Shown here: positions 14,834 through 23,830 of the stretch, piece by piece
How positions within the stretch are numbered: position 1 is the first letter of the stretch
Layout of the letters: every line of letters starts with the position of its first letter
From: a virus
IMG/VR virus record: IMGVR_UViG_3300037628_000098
Coordinates: 1 to 48,272 of that record
Length of the DNA stretch: 48,272 nucleotides
Direction: 5' to 3' (one strand)
The notes under the pieces: model-generated
Database searches by the model: none
What the model saw: only the letters and a program-made list of their open reading frames with translations
What the model was told of the DNA's origin: nothing
Made by a program: the position numbers and the translations under genes

Positions 14834-16138
14834 ATGAGTGAGCCTACAAGTGCGGTATCAATTGAAAGCTTGGTGCTGCGAGTAGCTAGAGAAGCTGGCA
14901 TCGCCGAATATGGTAACGATGGTCAAGGTATTGCTACGCTCCCTGTTGACTCACATGACCTTGATCTCTGCCGGAGAGTAGTAAGAGAGGGTATCATTGC
15001 GTTTATCGCTTCTGCCCCGCCTAAAGGCTGGCGTTGGATGAAGCGTACTATGAGTGTGACCATGACTAACACACGTGTAACTGGAACTGCTGATTCAGCG
15101 GATTCAGCAACTCTGGTTGATTTAACTTTAGCTGATACGTATGATGTCGATGATGACTTAAATGGCTGGTTTATTTACATTGACGGGAGTGGAAGTTATG
15201 CGGAAATTACTGATTATACTGGGGCGACTGGCACTATCACTGTTTCTGCTTGGCTCGATTCCGCTGGGAGTGTTGGCGGGACTGTACCTAGTGCAGATGA
15301 TACTTACGCGATTACACCAGTAGAAACAGTAGGTGGTGACACACACAGGTATCCGCTTGACGAAAACTTTGGCGGAACAAATGACGGTGCTATTTCTTAC
15401 GCTGCCGACACTAATCACTCTGGTATAATTGACTGGGTTGACGAGTCGTTCATCAGGCAACGAAGAGCTATTACTGTAAATACTGGTTATCCTTTGTACG
15501 CTGCCACTAAACCGCTTGAGCCATATGCTTCTGGTGCTGGTCCGGGTAGAAGGTATGAAATTTTGTTCAGCCCTAACCCTACCGCTGACGATACAGTTCT
15601 GTTTCCATATAGCGTTTACTTCGATGAGATTCATTTGGACACGGGCACAGCGACAGCTGGCAGCGAAACTACTTTGGTCAATGACAGTATCGCTAATTTA
15701 TATCCTGATGATTATTTCAGCGGCCAGATCATTAAGATCATGGACGGAACCGGGAGGAATAGCAATGCTAGCGTAACTGACTATACGGGTGCTACTGGAA
15801 CATTTACTGTAGCTGACTGGTTATTTGTGAACGGAGCAGCTGGGGCGGTTGATCCTGCTACGGACAGTACGTATGTTGTGCAGCCTATAAATAACTTGCA
15901 CCCAGCGGGCAAACAGTTCGATCAAGCTATTAAAGCAGCGTGCTTGGCCCAAGCAGAAGAAGAAGTGGACGAGCTAGCTGGTAGAGGTTTCCTTGCTAAG
16001 TTCATGCAAGTAGACTTGAAAAATGCCTATAAAATTGACATGCGAAGTGCACCACGTTCTTTAGGCACAACTAATAAATCTGGCAGGGGCAGAAATACTC
16101 TGCACAGGCGTAATTGGAACGATGTAACATTTAATTAA
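14834..16138 (+). CDS. Head-tail adaptor protein with duplicated inserted domain, 434 aa
   Basis: The N- and C-terminal parts look like the helical gp4/tubular-adaptor type that docks below the portal (S-I-E-S-L-V-L-R-V-A-R-E-A-G near the start, and a helical A-I-K-A-A-C-L-A-Q-A-E-E segment near 365-380). Two related beta domains of about 70 residues are inserted at 93-163 and 280-351, both containing D-Y-T-G-A-T-G-T and ending in T-Y-A/V-hydrophobic-x-P. The gene lies between two terminators. The adaptor role is inferred from order and size. Confidence 0.65.
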   Translation: MSEPTSAVSIESLVLRVAREAGIAEYGNDGQGIATLPVDSHDLDLCRRVVREGIIAFIASAPPKGWRWMKRTMSVTMTNTRVTGTADSADSATLVDLTLADTYDVDDDLNGWFIYIDGSGSYAEITDYTGATGTITVSAWLDSAGSVGGTVPSADDTYAITPVETVGGDTHRYPLDENFGGTNDGAISYAADTNHSGIIDWVDESFIRQRRAITVNTGYPLYAATKPLEPYASGAGPGRRYEILFSPNPTADDTVLFPYSVYFDEIHLDTGTATAGSETTLVNDSIANLYPDDYFSGQIIKIMDGTGRNSNASVTDYTGATGTFTVADWLFVNGAAGAVDPATDSTYVVQPINNLHPAGKQFDQAIKAACLAQAEEEVDELAGRGFLAKFMQVDLKNAYKIDMRSAPRSLGTTNKSGRGRNTLHRRNWNDVTFN

Positions 16139-16150
16139 AACGAGGAAATT

Positions 16151-17209
16151 ATGAGTGAATTTAATATTGCGTTTAATCTGCATAACATGGTAGGTGGCCC
16201 GGCTGGTGAATCTGCCCCACAGGTAATGTATAGAAGTGAAGACGGTATTATGCATGTCTACGGAACAGTTGTGCCCGTTGATGGTACAATTGATTATGCG
16301 GAAAGTTGTATCTTCCATAAGGTCGGTGCTACTGGCAATCAGTTGCTTTGGGTGAATCGTGGTAGCGACACATCTAGCAAGTTTGTTTCTCTTGGTGCTA
16401 ATACTTACGGCACAACTGCTGGCCGTGGTCCTAGTCCTGCTATTTGGGATGACTGCCCTGTAGATGAGTTTAAGAACAATGCTGAAGCTGGTATGGAATT
16501 TTTCGATGACTTCATCGACGGCATTGACATCGCCACGAACATTGCGACTGCTGCTGCGTCTGCACTTGGTACTACTGGTAAGTGGACTGGTGCAACTGAC
16601 ACTACTGCAAACTCGGTTGCAACTTCGGCGGCTGATAAAAAGGGTGCTGTAATTCTTTCCAACGACACTGATAATGAAAGTTCTATTATCGCATGGCCAA
16701 AGGGTGCTCAAGTTGCTGGTAAAGTTAGCTTTGTATCTGGTAAGAAATTGTGGATGGAAGCAAGACTTCAGGTTAGTAGTATTGCTGACACCATCTCGCA
16801 GATTTTTGTTGGCTTCGCTGAAGAGGGTTTGGTAGTAGGTGGAACATTGCTTACCATCAATGAAGGTGGACTGGCTGACAAGGATTACGTTGGCTTTGTT
16901 AGAGAATATGCTGACGGCGATGCGATGAACACTAACTTCAATACCGAAAGTGGTGGGGCCTCGCCTGTTTCTAATAGCGATGCTATTACTCTAGCTGCTA
17001 CTACATATACGAAGTTGGGGATTTACTTCGATGGTACTACTGTTACATTTTACCAAGATGGAGTAGCTCTTGCAGATACGTTTGCTATTACTGATACTGA
17101 TTTTCCAGTGGGTGAAGAGCTGGCGTTTTATGCCGAGAACATGTGCGGTGCTGCTGGTACGCTCAACACTGTAACACTTGATTGGTTCCGTGTAGCACAG
17201 GAATACTAA
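16151..17209 (+). CDS. Structural protein, capsid-decoration-like, 352 aa (paralog 2)
   Basis: Paralog of the 290-residue protein at 13896-14768. It carries an extra N-terminal domain of about 85 residues, then I-W-D-D-C-P-V-D-E-F at 98-107, a beta-sandwich body and the D-W-F-R-V-A-Q-E-Y end. Ala/Gly/Thr-rich. The added N-terminal domain may be the attachment region. It is followed by a strong terminator. Probable head-surface or fibre role (inference). Confidence 0.65.
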   Translation: MSEFNIAFNLHNMVGGPAGESAPQVMYRSEDGIMHVYGTVVPVDGTIDYAESCIFHKVGATGNQLLWVNRGSDTSSKFVSLGANTYGTTAGRGPSPAIWDDCPVDEFKNNAEAGMEFFDDFIDGIDIATNIATAAASALGTTGKWTGATDTTANSVATSAADKKGAVILSNDTDNESSIIAWPKGAQVAGKVSFVSGKKLWMEARLQVSSIADTISQIFVGFAEEGLVVGGTLLTINEGGLADKDYVGFVREYADGDAMNTNFNTESGGASPVSNSDAITLAATTYTKLGIYFDGTTVTFYQDGVALADTFAITDTDFPVGEELAFYAENMCGAAGTLNTVTLDWFRVAQEY

Positions 17210-17226
17210 TTTATATTTATGCAAGT

Positions 17227-17265
17227 ACGCCCCGGACCAACTTCGATCCGGGGTGTATTTTTCTT
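17227..17265 (+). terminator. Intrinsic terminator
   Basis: ACGCCCCGGA (17227-17236) pairs with TCCGGGGTGT (17247-17256), followed by ATTTTTCTTT. It lies just downstream of the second decoration-like gene and inside the leader of the next tail gene. Confidence 0.85.
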
Positions 17266-17275
17266 TGGAGATAAC

Positions 17276-17500
17276 ATGGCTGTATTTGGATTTCCAATTG
17301 GCGGCATTGATAAGGGCCGGGCAACACCCGAAGAAGATTTGGCAGTTTCCTTCGATATGCGAGATTGTCGGCCCTATGATGTGATAGATAAGAAAGCAAG
17401 AGGCGGTCAACGTCCTGCTTTTGTTAAACGATACTCGCAACAGATCGGCGGACAACCTGCCCCTATTGTTGCTATTTGTAAAGTTACGGTGGTGAACTAA
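17276..17500 (+). CDS. Small tail-associated protein, 74 aa
   Basis: Start at 17276 after TTTGGAGATAAC; the longer frame upstream runs through the terminator stem and is rejected. The sequence (I-D-K-G-R, then D-M-R-D-C-R-P-Y-D-V, then R-G-G-Q-R-P) resembles the N-terminal segment of P22 gp10-type tail accessory proteins. That segment may have become a separate gene here, with the rest in the adjoining 708-residue gene (coupled by TAATG). Confidence 0.55.
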   Translation: MAVFGFPIGGIDKGRATPEEDLAVSFDMRDCRPYDVIDKKARGGQRPAFVKRYSQQIGGQPAPIVAICKVTVVN

Positions 17501-19626
17501 TGGCTAGCATTATTGCAGGACATGAGGTTATCGCACAGTCTTCATGGGGTAGCGATGGCATACACGCACTCGACCAGAGAAGCCAGTCTTTTCTGGCGAC
17601 AATTACGGCACATTGCAACACGATCACGCTGCCAATGCGTAGAGGCACGATCAGTGATGACAGTGACAAAAACGTATATGCTAAATTATTTGCTGAAGAT
17701 GGTGACGATGAACCCACTGGACCAGAGCTAGCATCAGGTAGCGTTGTGTTAGGAACGCTTCCCCTTGACCCTGCTCCCTATGGTGCTATTACGTTTATAT
17801 TGGACTCCCCTGTATTACTCCTAGAGGGAACCAGATATGTAGTAACGTGTAGTGCACCAGATGTTCGCGATCTGGCAGCATACGGGTGCTTCTGGGAGCA
17901 TTCTGGCTCGGATGAGTACGCTGATGGAACCTTTGGCTTTACAGATGACGGTGGTGCTACTTGGTTCAAAATAGACTGGGATTTTGGCTTCGAGGTATCA
18001 GGAGTATTTTCACCTGCTGGTTTGATACCTACTGACGTTGAGTACACTAAGAAATTAGTAGCAGCTGGCAACAATCAGCTCTGGTATGAATCTACGCCGG
18101 GCACGATGGCTGAACTTGCAGCGGCTACAGATGATATTGATTGTGGTGTCTTACTAAATCTCTTTGAAGGCTACGGAAAAGTTTTCGTTACTAACAAAGA
18201 TAATCTTAAAGTAGCTGACTTTCAAAATAAAAAAATTACTACTGCTGATGTTCTGTCCGGTGGAGTTTATCCGCAGTTCGGGGCTTACCTCACTGGGAAT
18301 ACTTCTGGTGCGGCTACGTCAGTAGACTACATAACATCTTTAAGTGGAGCTTGTACCATTTACGGTGCTAACGTTACCGGGGCAACCTTTGTAAGCGGCG
18401 AAACTGTAGTCGGTATTAACCCGGATGAATCAAGTATTTCATTCGTGCTTAATAGCAATGAAGACGCTGGCCCACATTGGTATGACTGGACTACTTACGG
18501 AAATAGCACTAGCTTTGGAGCACTGCCACCCAGAGCTACTTTAGGTTGCCTGTTCAGGGGACGAGCTGTTGTCTCTGGCAATAACCTCGCACCGCATCAA
18601 TGGTATATGTCAAGACAAGCTAATCCGTTTGACTGGCTATATGGTATCAATGATGCTCAGTCAGCTGTAGCAGGTAATAATACTGATGCAGGTGAAGTGG
18701 GTGATATTGTTACAGCGTTGATCCCATACAAAGATGATTTCCTGATCTTTGGTTGCGTGGATTCTATGTGGTATTTGACTGGTGATCCTGCAAGTGGTGG
18801 CTCACTCGATGAACTAGATTTAACAACTGGTGTCTTCGGTGCTAACAGTTGGTGTTGGGGAGAAGATGACGTACTTTACTTCTGGGGACTTAACGGTATT
18901 TACAAAGTTTCGTTGCCGGGTGGTGTACCCAGATGCTTATCAGAAATTAGACTGCCAGCGTTGATCGGTGACGAAGGGGCTGACCCTAACACGCATCGCA
19001 TTACTATGGCCTATGATAAACGCAGGGCTGGCATTCTTACTACTGTAACTAAGATGGCTGATGGTTCTAATTCTTGCTACTGGTATGACTTTAGAACTGA
19101 GGGCTTCTTCCCTGAAAAGTATCCTGATACCAGCGGCGTATATTGTGCTGTTCAATACAATGCTTTTGACGTTGCTTACAGGCAGGTTATGTACGGCTGT
19201 TACGATGGCTACATCAGATACCACAATGAGCTTATTAAAAATGACGATACTACTGAAGGCACAGAAGCTATTGAGAGTTATGTTACATTCGGGCCGTTCC
19301 TCATGGCACAGTGGGCAGGTGACGAGGGTAAGATTACTGGATTCGATTTAATTCTAGGTGGCGGTGGGACTGATCCACAGTCTGACGGAGCGACTTACGA
19401 ATTTTATACTGGTAAGTCTGCTCAAGAAGTGGCTAAGAAAATGGCCGCTGGAACTCCTATTGCTGCTGCTGGTTTAGCCAAAGGGTCAGGCAGAAGTCGT
19501 AAGACATTTAGAAGGAAAGTCCGTGGTGTGTACTGCGGCATTAAGGTTAAAAATATAACGCTTGCTCAAACATGGGCAATGGAACAGGCGTTGATTACAA
19601 TTGCCAAAGGTGGGAGGCTTAGATAA
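17500..19626 (+). CDS. Tail accessory (beta-propeller-like) protein, 708 aa
   Basis: Large beta-rich protein with repeated short-blade patterns in the second half (for example F-L-I-F-G-C-V-D-S-M-W-Y-L-T-G and L-Y-F-W-G-L-N-G-I-Y-K-V). This resembles P22 gp10-type DNA-stabilisation/tail hub proteins that plug the portal-adaptor channel. Residues about 15-130 look like an inserted lectin-like (choice-of-anchor type) domain. It is coupled to both neighbours by one-base overlaps. The assignment is from fold pattern and gene order. Confidence 0.65.
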   Translation: MASIIAGHEVIAQSSWGSDGIHALDQRSQSFLATITAHCNTITLPMRRGTISDDSDKNVYAKLFAEDGDDEPTGPELASGSVVLGTLPLDPAPYGAITFILDSPVLLLEGTRYVVTCSAPDVRDLAAYGCFWEHSGSDEYADGTFGFTDDGGATWFKIDWDFGFEVSGVFSPAGLIPTDVEYTKKLVAAGNNQLWYESTPGTMAELAAATDDIDCGVLLNLFEGYGKVFVTNKDNLKVADFQNKKITTADVLSGGVYPQFGAYLTGNTSGAATSVDYITSLSGACTIYGANVTGATFVSGETVVGINPDESSISFVLNSNEDAGPHWYDWTTYGNSTSFGALPPRATLGCLFRGRAVVSGNNLAPHQWYMSRQANPFDWLYGINDAQSAVAGNNTDAGEVGDIVTALIPYKDDFLIFGCVDSMWYLTGDPASGGSLDELDLTTGVFGANSWCWGEDDVLYFWGLNGIYKVSLPGGVPRCLSEIRLPALIGDEGADPNTHRITMAYDKRRAGILTTVTKMADGSNSCYWYDFRTEGFFPEKYPDTSGVYCAVQYNAFDVAYRQVMYGCYDGYIRYHNELIKNDDTTEGTEAIESYVTFGPFLMAQWAGDEGKITGFDLILGGGGTDPQSDGATYEFYTGKSAQEVAKKMAAGTPIAAAGLAKGSGRSRKTFRRKVRGVYCGIKVKNITLAQTWAMEQALITIAKGGRLR

Positions 19627-20393
19627 TGGCTGAAGATATTATGGCAGCTCTTGATAAAGTTATTGGCACGTATAAAGCTGGTGGTGATTTTGCCACTGGC
19701 CGGGCCGAGTCGCTCAAAGGCAAAGAGCGAAAATACACAGCGGGTGCTCAGCAGGGACTAGTCAGCCGGGGACTCTCTGGCACGACTATTGCGGCATCTA
19801 TTCCAGCAGCGTTTGAGCAAGATGTCGCTGCACCGTTCCGAACGCAAACTGAACAGATGCGATCTGCCGCAGAGATGCAGGGCCTACTTGCTAAAGCTGG
19901 TTTTCTTTCAGCTGATGAGGAACGGGCCATGCGTGAGAGACTAGCCGCTAGCGATATTGCATCACGTGAGAAGATTGCTGCTGGCGATCAGCGTTCACGT
20001 GTCCAAGCAGCTGCTAACAGAGGCCCGGCTGCAACGATGAGTACGTTTGCGAGCAGAGAGGCCGAGCGTAAAGCTAGACTGGCTGATCGTGACTCGGCTA
20101 CTCCTGCTCCCGCTGGACCTACGCAGCATGCGGGTGCAGCTGGTAGTCTTGATTTTGGGATTGACTATGGCAGCACTGGTGGAACTGGTGGAGCTGCTGC
20201 TCCTACTGCGGCCCCTTTGATGCCTGAAGGTAGCTCTGATCCGGTATCTGGGATGACAGTTGGGCATAGCTGGGCTTGGGGTGGACTGCCTAATGAGTCG
20301 TTCCAAGTTGGCACTCCTGAATTTTATGATGCTTACGCAAAGTACACTGAGTATAACGCAAACATTCAAAGACAAAGAGAGGCGAGAAGGTAA
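19626..20393 (+). CDS. Virion-associated helical protein, 255 aa
   Basis: Ala/Arg/Glu-rich helices in residues 1-150, then a Gly/Ala/Pro-rich linker (about 155-200) and a short aromatic C-terminus. It resembles small proteins placed between tail hub and fibre genes in environmental podoviruses, possibly ejected or tail-bound. No catalytic motif. Coupled to its upstream neighbour by TAATG. Confidence 0.55.
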   Translation: MAEDIMAALDKVIGTYKAGGDFATGRAESLKGKERKYTAGAQQGLVSRGLSGTTIAASIPAAFEQDVAAPFRTQTEQMRSAAEMQGLLAKAGFLSADEERAMRERLAASDIASREKIAAGDQRSRVQAAANRGPAATMSTFASREAERKARLADRDSATPAPAGPTQHAGAAGSLDFGIDYGSTGGTGGAAAPTAAPLMPEGSSDPVSGMTVGHSWAWGGLPNESFQVGTPEFYDAYAKYTEYNANIQRQREARR

Positions 20394-20396
20394 GTT

Positions 20397-22880
20397 ATGG
20401 GTTCACCAAGTTTAATTCCAAAGGTTCAAAAAGATGACTGGGTGAATCTTAATCGGGTGCTGCGGAAGTTAGCTTTTGCGATACTCGGTCTTGACTCTAC
20501 ACCTACATTTAACGGGCTGAACTTAACTGGCCCGCTAGACATGAACGACAACTCTATTACTAAAGTCGGTTACATTGACTATGATCTGGACGCTGCCCCG
20601 GCCACAGAGCCTGAAGGTAGGACATGGTGGAATGTTACTGACCACACTATGAATATTTCTTCTGGCTTAGGTCCCGTGAACCAATCGGGTCAAGAGATAT
20701 GGACAGTGGCACGCAATGAAACAGGCTCCCAGATTGACGATGGCCAAGTTGTTTTTATTAGCGGTGCGGCTGAGGGTCGTCCCCTGATTATACCAGCCAA
20801 GGCAGATAAGCCAACTACGACTGACAGGGTGATAGGTATCGCCACAATGGATATACCTGATAATACTGAAGGTATCGTAACGAAGATGGGGACTGTCAGG
20901 GGTATTGATACCTCTAGTTGTGCAGCGGGCGATCAGTTATATGTGTCAGCCAGTGAAGCAGGTGCATTTACCAACGTACAGCCAGTGTATCCTAATTATA
21001 TCCTGAAGCTAGGCAACTGTGAAGTATCTGATGCAGATGTCGGCAAAGTAGCAATAAATGTAACAGGCAGAATTGAAGATATTCTTGAAAACGCATGGAA
21101 CGGTGGGTTCCTAGAATCAATTAACTTCACTGTAGCCGCTGCCGGGGGCGTAATTACTGGCAGTTTGGCGAACAACGATGATACTAAAAACTTGACCATG
21201 AACTTTTCTACGGGTTTCCAGATACTTGATGCTACTCCTGCGATTACTGTGATTTTAACAGCGGGGTCTGACACTGTGCCACAGGTTAACTTCGTGTACG
21301 TGCCCGTTTCTACTAAGGTGCTCGTGACTTCTACGTCTGACTGGCCCGCTGAAGAGCACATCAAAGTAGCACTGGTATCAGTTAGGTCAGCGGCTACCAC
21401 CCAGTCTGACGGGGCGTTACGTAACCAGAACTGGAACGACCACGTAGCCAGTAGTGATACGTCAATGGGCCATGTAAAGCATATTAGCGAGAGACTGCGG
21501 CAGGAAAATGCAAAGTGGTCATCAGGTGCGGAAGGTAGCGTAACGATCAATACTGTCCCTACTCCTAATGAAGTGTTCATGTCCACTACAGCAGGTAAAA
21601 TTTATCAGTTGCACAGGCAAGGTTTTCCCGCCTTGGATATGGAGGCTAGTGACGACATTCATATAGTCAACGATTCAGCAGCAGCGTATAAAACTGTAAC
21701 TGATCTTGGGGGCGAAACTCTTGATGCTCTTGGTAATACATTAGCTAATGCTTCTTTCAGTTTTGTACTATGGGGTATTGCTAATAGAACTGATACGCAG
21801 AGTCACCTTATGCTGAACCTGCCAACTGGCGTTTACGCCAAGAATCAACCTGATGATGCGGTATCTGATCCTAGCAACTTTTCAGTATATGATATACCCG
21901 CACAGTTTAGGGGCGTAGGTTTCCTAATAGCAAGGTTTACGTTTGTGCTGCAAGCTGGTGGTAATGATTGGAGCTTACATTCTACACAGAACCTAAGAGG
22001 GTTTACGCCTAACGTTACCGCTGGCGGCGGAGCAGGTGGAGGCGGGGTAAGTACGTTTACTGGGCAAACTGATACGCCGTCTGCTTACACAGATCAGGCA
22101 CTAAAAATAGCTCAGGTAAATGGAGGCGAAACAGCACTAGAGTTTACTAGCACTCCTACAATTACTGCTGATAATATTTCTGATGGCGGTAACAACGCTA
22201 TTATAACAACTACGCAAGAGACAAACTTTGAATCAGCATTTTCACATGTTTCAGCTGACGGTTCTAGTCATGCAGATGTTGCCTTGAACACTACGCACGG
22301 AAGTTCAGCTGGATCGGACCACAGCGATGTAGTCGCTAACACGGCTAAAGTATCTAACGCTACGCATACGGGCGAAGTAACTGGTAGCGGGGCCTTAACC
22401 ATAGCTGACAATATAATTGATGAGGCCAACCTTAAACTAGCTACAGGGCCAACTAATGACTATGTGCTAACTGCTGATTCAGGGGAAACAAGTGGCATGA
22501 AGTGGGCAGTTGGCAGCAGCGGGGGTGGCTTTGTAGATCGTGGCGATCCTTCAGTGAACGACTATGTAGTAGGGGACTTAACAACTGATAACAATTGGCA
22601 TGTCCTCGACTTGTTCACTGATGTAGGAGTCCCAAAAGGGGCCAAGTCAGTGCTTATAAAAGTTGCTTTGGTTGATAATGCGGTTGACAGCAGAATACGC
22701 TTCAGGAAAAATGGAAACGTGAACTCGACAAATTCTATGGTCGTGGCAACGCAAGTTGCTAATGTTGCAATGTTCGCAGACGCTACCGTTGCACTGGACG
22801 CTGATGCTAAAATTGAGTACCTTGCTTCAAACGTTACGTTTACAACGATAAATTTACTGGTGCGGTCATGGCAGCTGTAA
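20397..22880 (+). CDS. Tail fibre protein, 827 aa
   Basis: Long beta-rich protein with N-terminal particle-binding features (P-T-F-N-G-L-N-L-T-G-P-L-D-M, a pattern of fibre shaft starts), Gly-rich linker near 545-555, the F-T-G-Q-T-D-T-P fibre-repeat style, and a beta-sandwich C-terminal region (about 715-827). No chaperone or depolymerase motif is visible. It probably determines host recognition. Confidence 0.75.
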   Translation: MGSPSLIPKVQKDDWVNLNRVLRKLAFAILGLDSTPTFNGLNLTGPLDMNDNSITKVGYIDYDLDAAPATEPEGRTWWNVTDHTMNISSGLGPVNQSGQEIWTVARNETGSQIDDGQVVFISGAAEGRPLIIPAKADKPTTTDRVIGIATMDIPDNTEGIVTKMGTVRGIDTSSCAAGDQLYVSASEAGAFTNVQPVYPNYILKLGNCEVSDADVGKVAINVTGRIEDILENAWNGGFLESINFTVAAAGGVITGSLANNDDTKNLTMNFSTGFQILDATPAITVILTAGSDTVPQVNFVYVPVSTKVLVTSTSDWPAEEHIKVALVSVRSAATTQSDGALRNQNWNDHVASSDTSMGHVKHISERLRQENAKWSSGAEGSVTINTVPTPNEVFMSTTAGKIYQLHRQGFPALDMEASDDIHIVNDSAAAYKTVTDLGGETLDALGNTLANASFSFVLWGIANRTDTQSHLMLNLPTGVYAKNQPDDAVSDPSNFSVYDIPAQFRGVGFLIARFTFVLQAGGNDWSLHSTQNLRGFTPNVTAGGGAGGGGVSTFTGQTDTPSAYTDQALKIAQVNGGETALEFTSTPTITADNISDGGNNAIITTTQETNFESAFSHVSADGSSHADVALNTTHGSSAGSDHSDVVANTAKVSNATHTGEVTGSGALTIADNIIDEANLKLATGPTNDYVLTADSGETSGMKWAVGSSGGGFVDRGDPSVNDYVVGDLTTDNNWHVLDLFTDVGVPKGAKSVLIKVALVDNAVDSRIRFRKNGNVNSTNSMVVATQVANVAMFADATVALDADAKIEYLASNVTFTTINLLVRSWQL

Positions 22881-22921
22881 TAGCTGGTTAAAAATTTTAA
22901 CAAAAAGTTAGGAGAATTATT

Positions 22922-23827
22922 ATGGCAGGTGGATTTGATATTGCTCAACTCCCGGCACAGGGACAGGACCAAACTTTCACTGGTGGTCAGCCGCAACAGG
23001 TTAGCCCATCAATTCAAATACTTCAACAGCAGGACGAATCTTATGCTAACTCTTTACAACAGCAGTTCGCCAATGAGTCACAAGCATTAGAGCAACAGTT
23101 TATGTCTGATGAGCAGTTCACTAATAGAAGTGCAACGCTTAAGGCTAAGTATCAAGATGCTTGGCTAAAGCGTAAGTTTGCATCTGAGCAAAGTGCACAG
23201 TCAATCAATCGCATTAACACTATGGTAGCACAGGGTAAGATGGACGCTCGCTTAGGTGAAGAGGCCACGTTTAAAATGGTCATGGAACCTGAAGCATACG
23301 CAGCTAAGTATCCCAAGCAAGGTACACGACAGCGGCCAATGTCTTCATCTGGTGTTCGATCTTCGTCTGCCCTAATGGGTGAGTTCATGTCTGGCTTTGA
23401 AGAGAAGCGTGGATTTGAGTGGGGTGCACCCAAGATGACCACGGAAAGTATGCTCAATCAATATGCTGATTGGCGGCAGCAGGTGGGCTACGATCAGCTT
23501 GATCCGACTCACCAACGACAGCTAGATCAAAGATGGGACAGTTTAATGCGTAGCGATAAGCAAACTAGCTCATGGTTCGGTGACAACAAGGAGCCTATCG
23601 CTGAAGTCAGAGCCATGCGAGCTAGAGGCAGGATTGGAAAAGAAATGAGCAAACGTTTAGTGCCTCCTTCGAGTCGTGCAGTATCTACTCCGATTGGAAC
23701 CGCAGTGCGTAAGACAATGTTCAAAAGTCAGCCCGCACAGAAAGCAGCTCCTACCAAAGAACAATTAGAAGCTAGCCCCTCACCTGAAAATTATGCACAG
23801 GGACAAAAACTAGGTTATTGGAAATAA
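22922..23827 (+). CDS. Internal virion/ejection-type protein, 301 aa
   Basis: Gln-rich helical N-terminal half (repeated Q-Q motifs, residues 20-65), polar middle and basic end, with no membrane span or enzyme motif. It is followed immediately by the 1344-residue ejection-type protein. Position after the fibre gene and composition suggest a protein carried inside the head and ejected with DNA (inference). Confidence 0.55.
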   Translation: MAGGFDIAQLPAQGQDQTFTGGQPQQVSPSIQILQQQDESYANSLQQQFANESQALEQQFMSDEQFTNRSATLKAKYQDAWLKRKFASEQSAQSINRINTMVAQGKMDARLGEEATFKMVMEPEAYAAKYPKQGTRQRPMSSSGVRSSSALMGEFMSGFEEKRGFEWGAPKMTTESMLNQYADWRQQVGYDQLDPTHQRQLDQRWDSLMRSDKQTSSWFGDNKEPIAEVRAMRARGRIGKEMSKRLVPPSSRAVSTPIGTAVRKTMFKSQPAQKAAPTKEQLEASPSPENYAQGQKLGYWK

Positions 23828-23830
23828 ATT

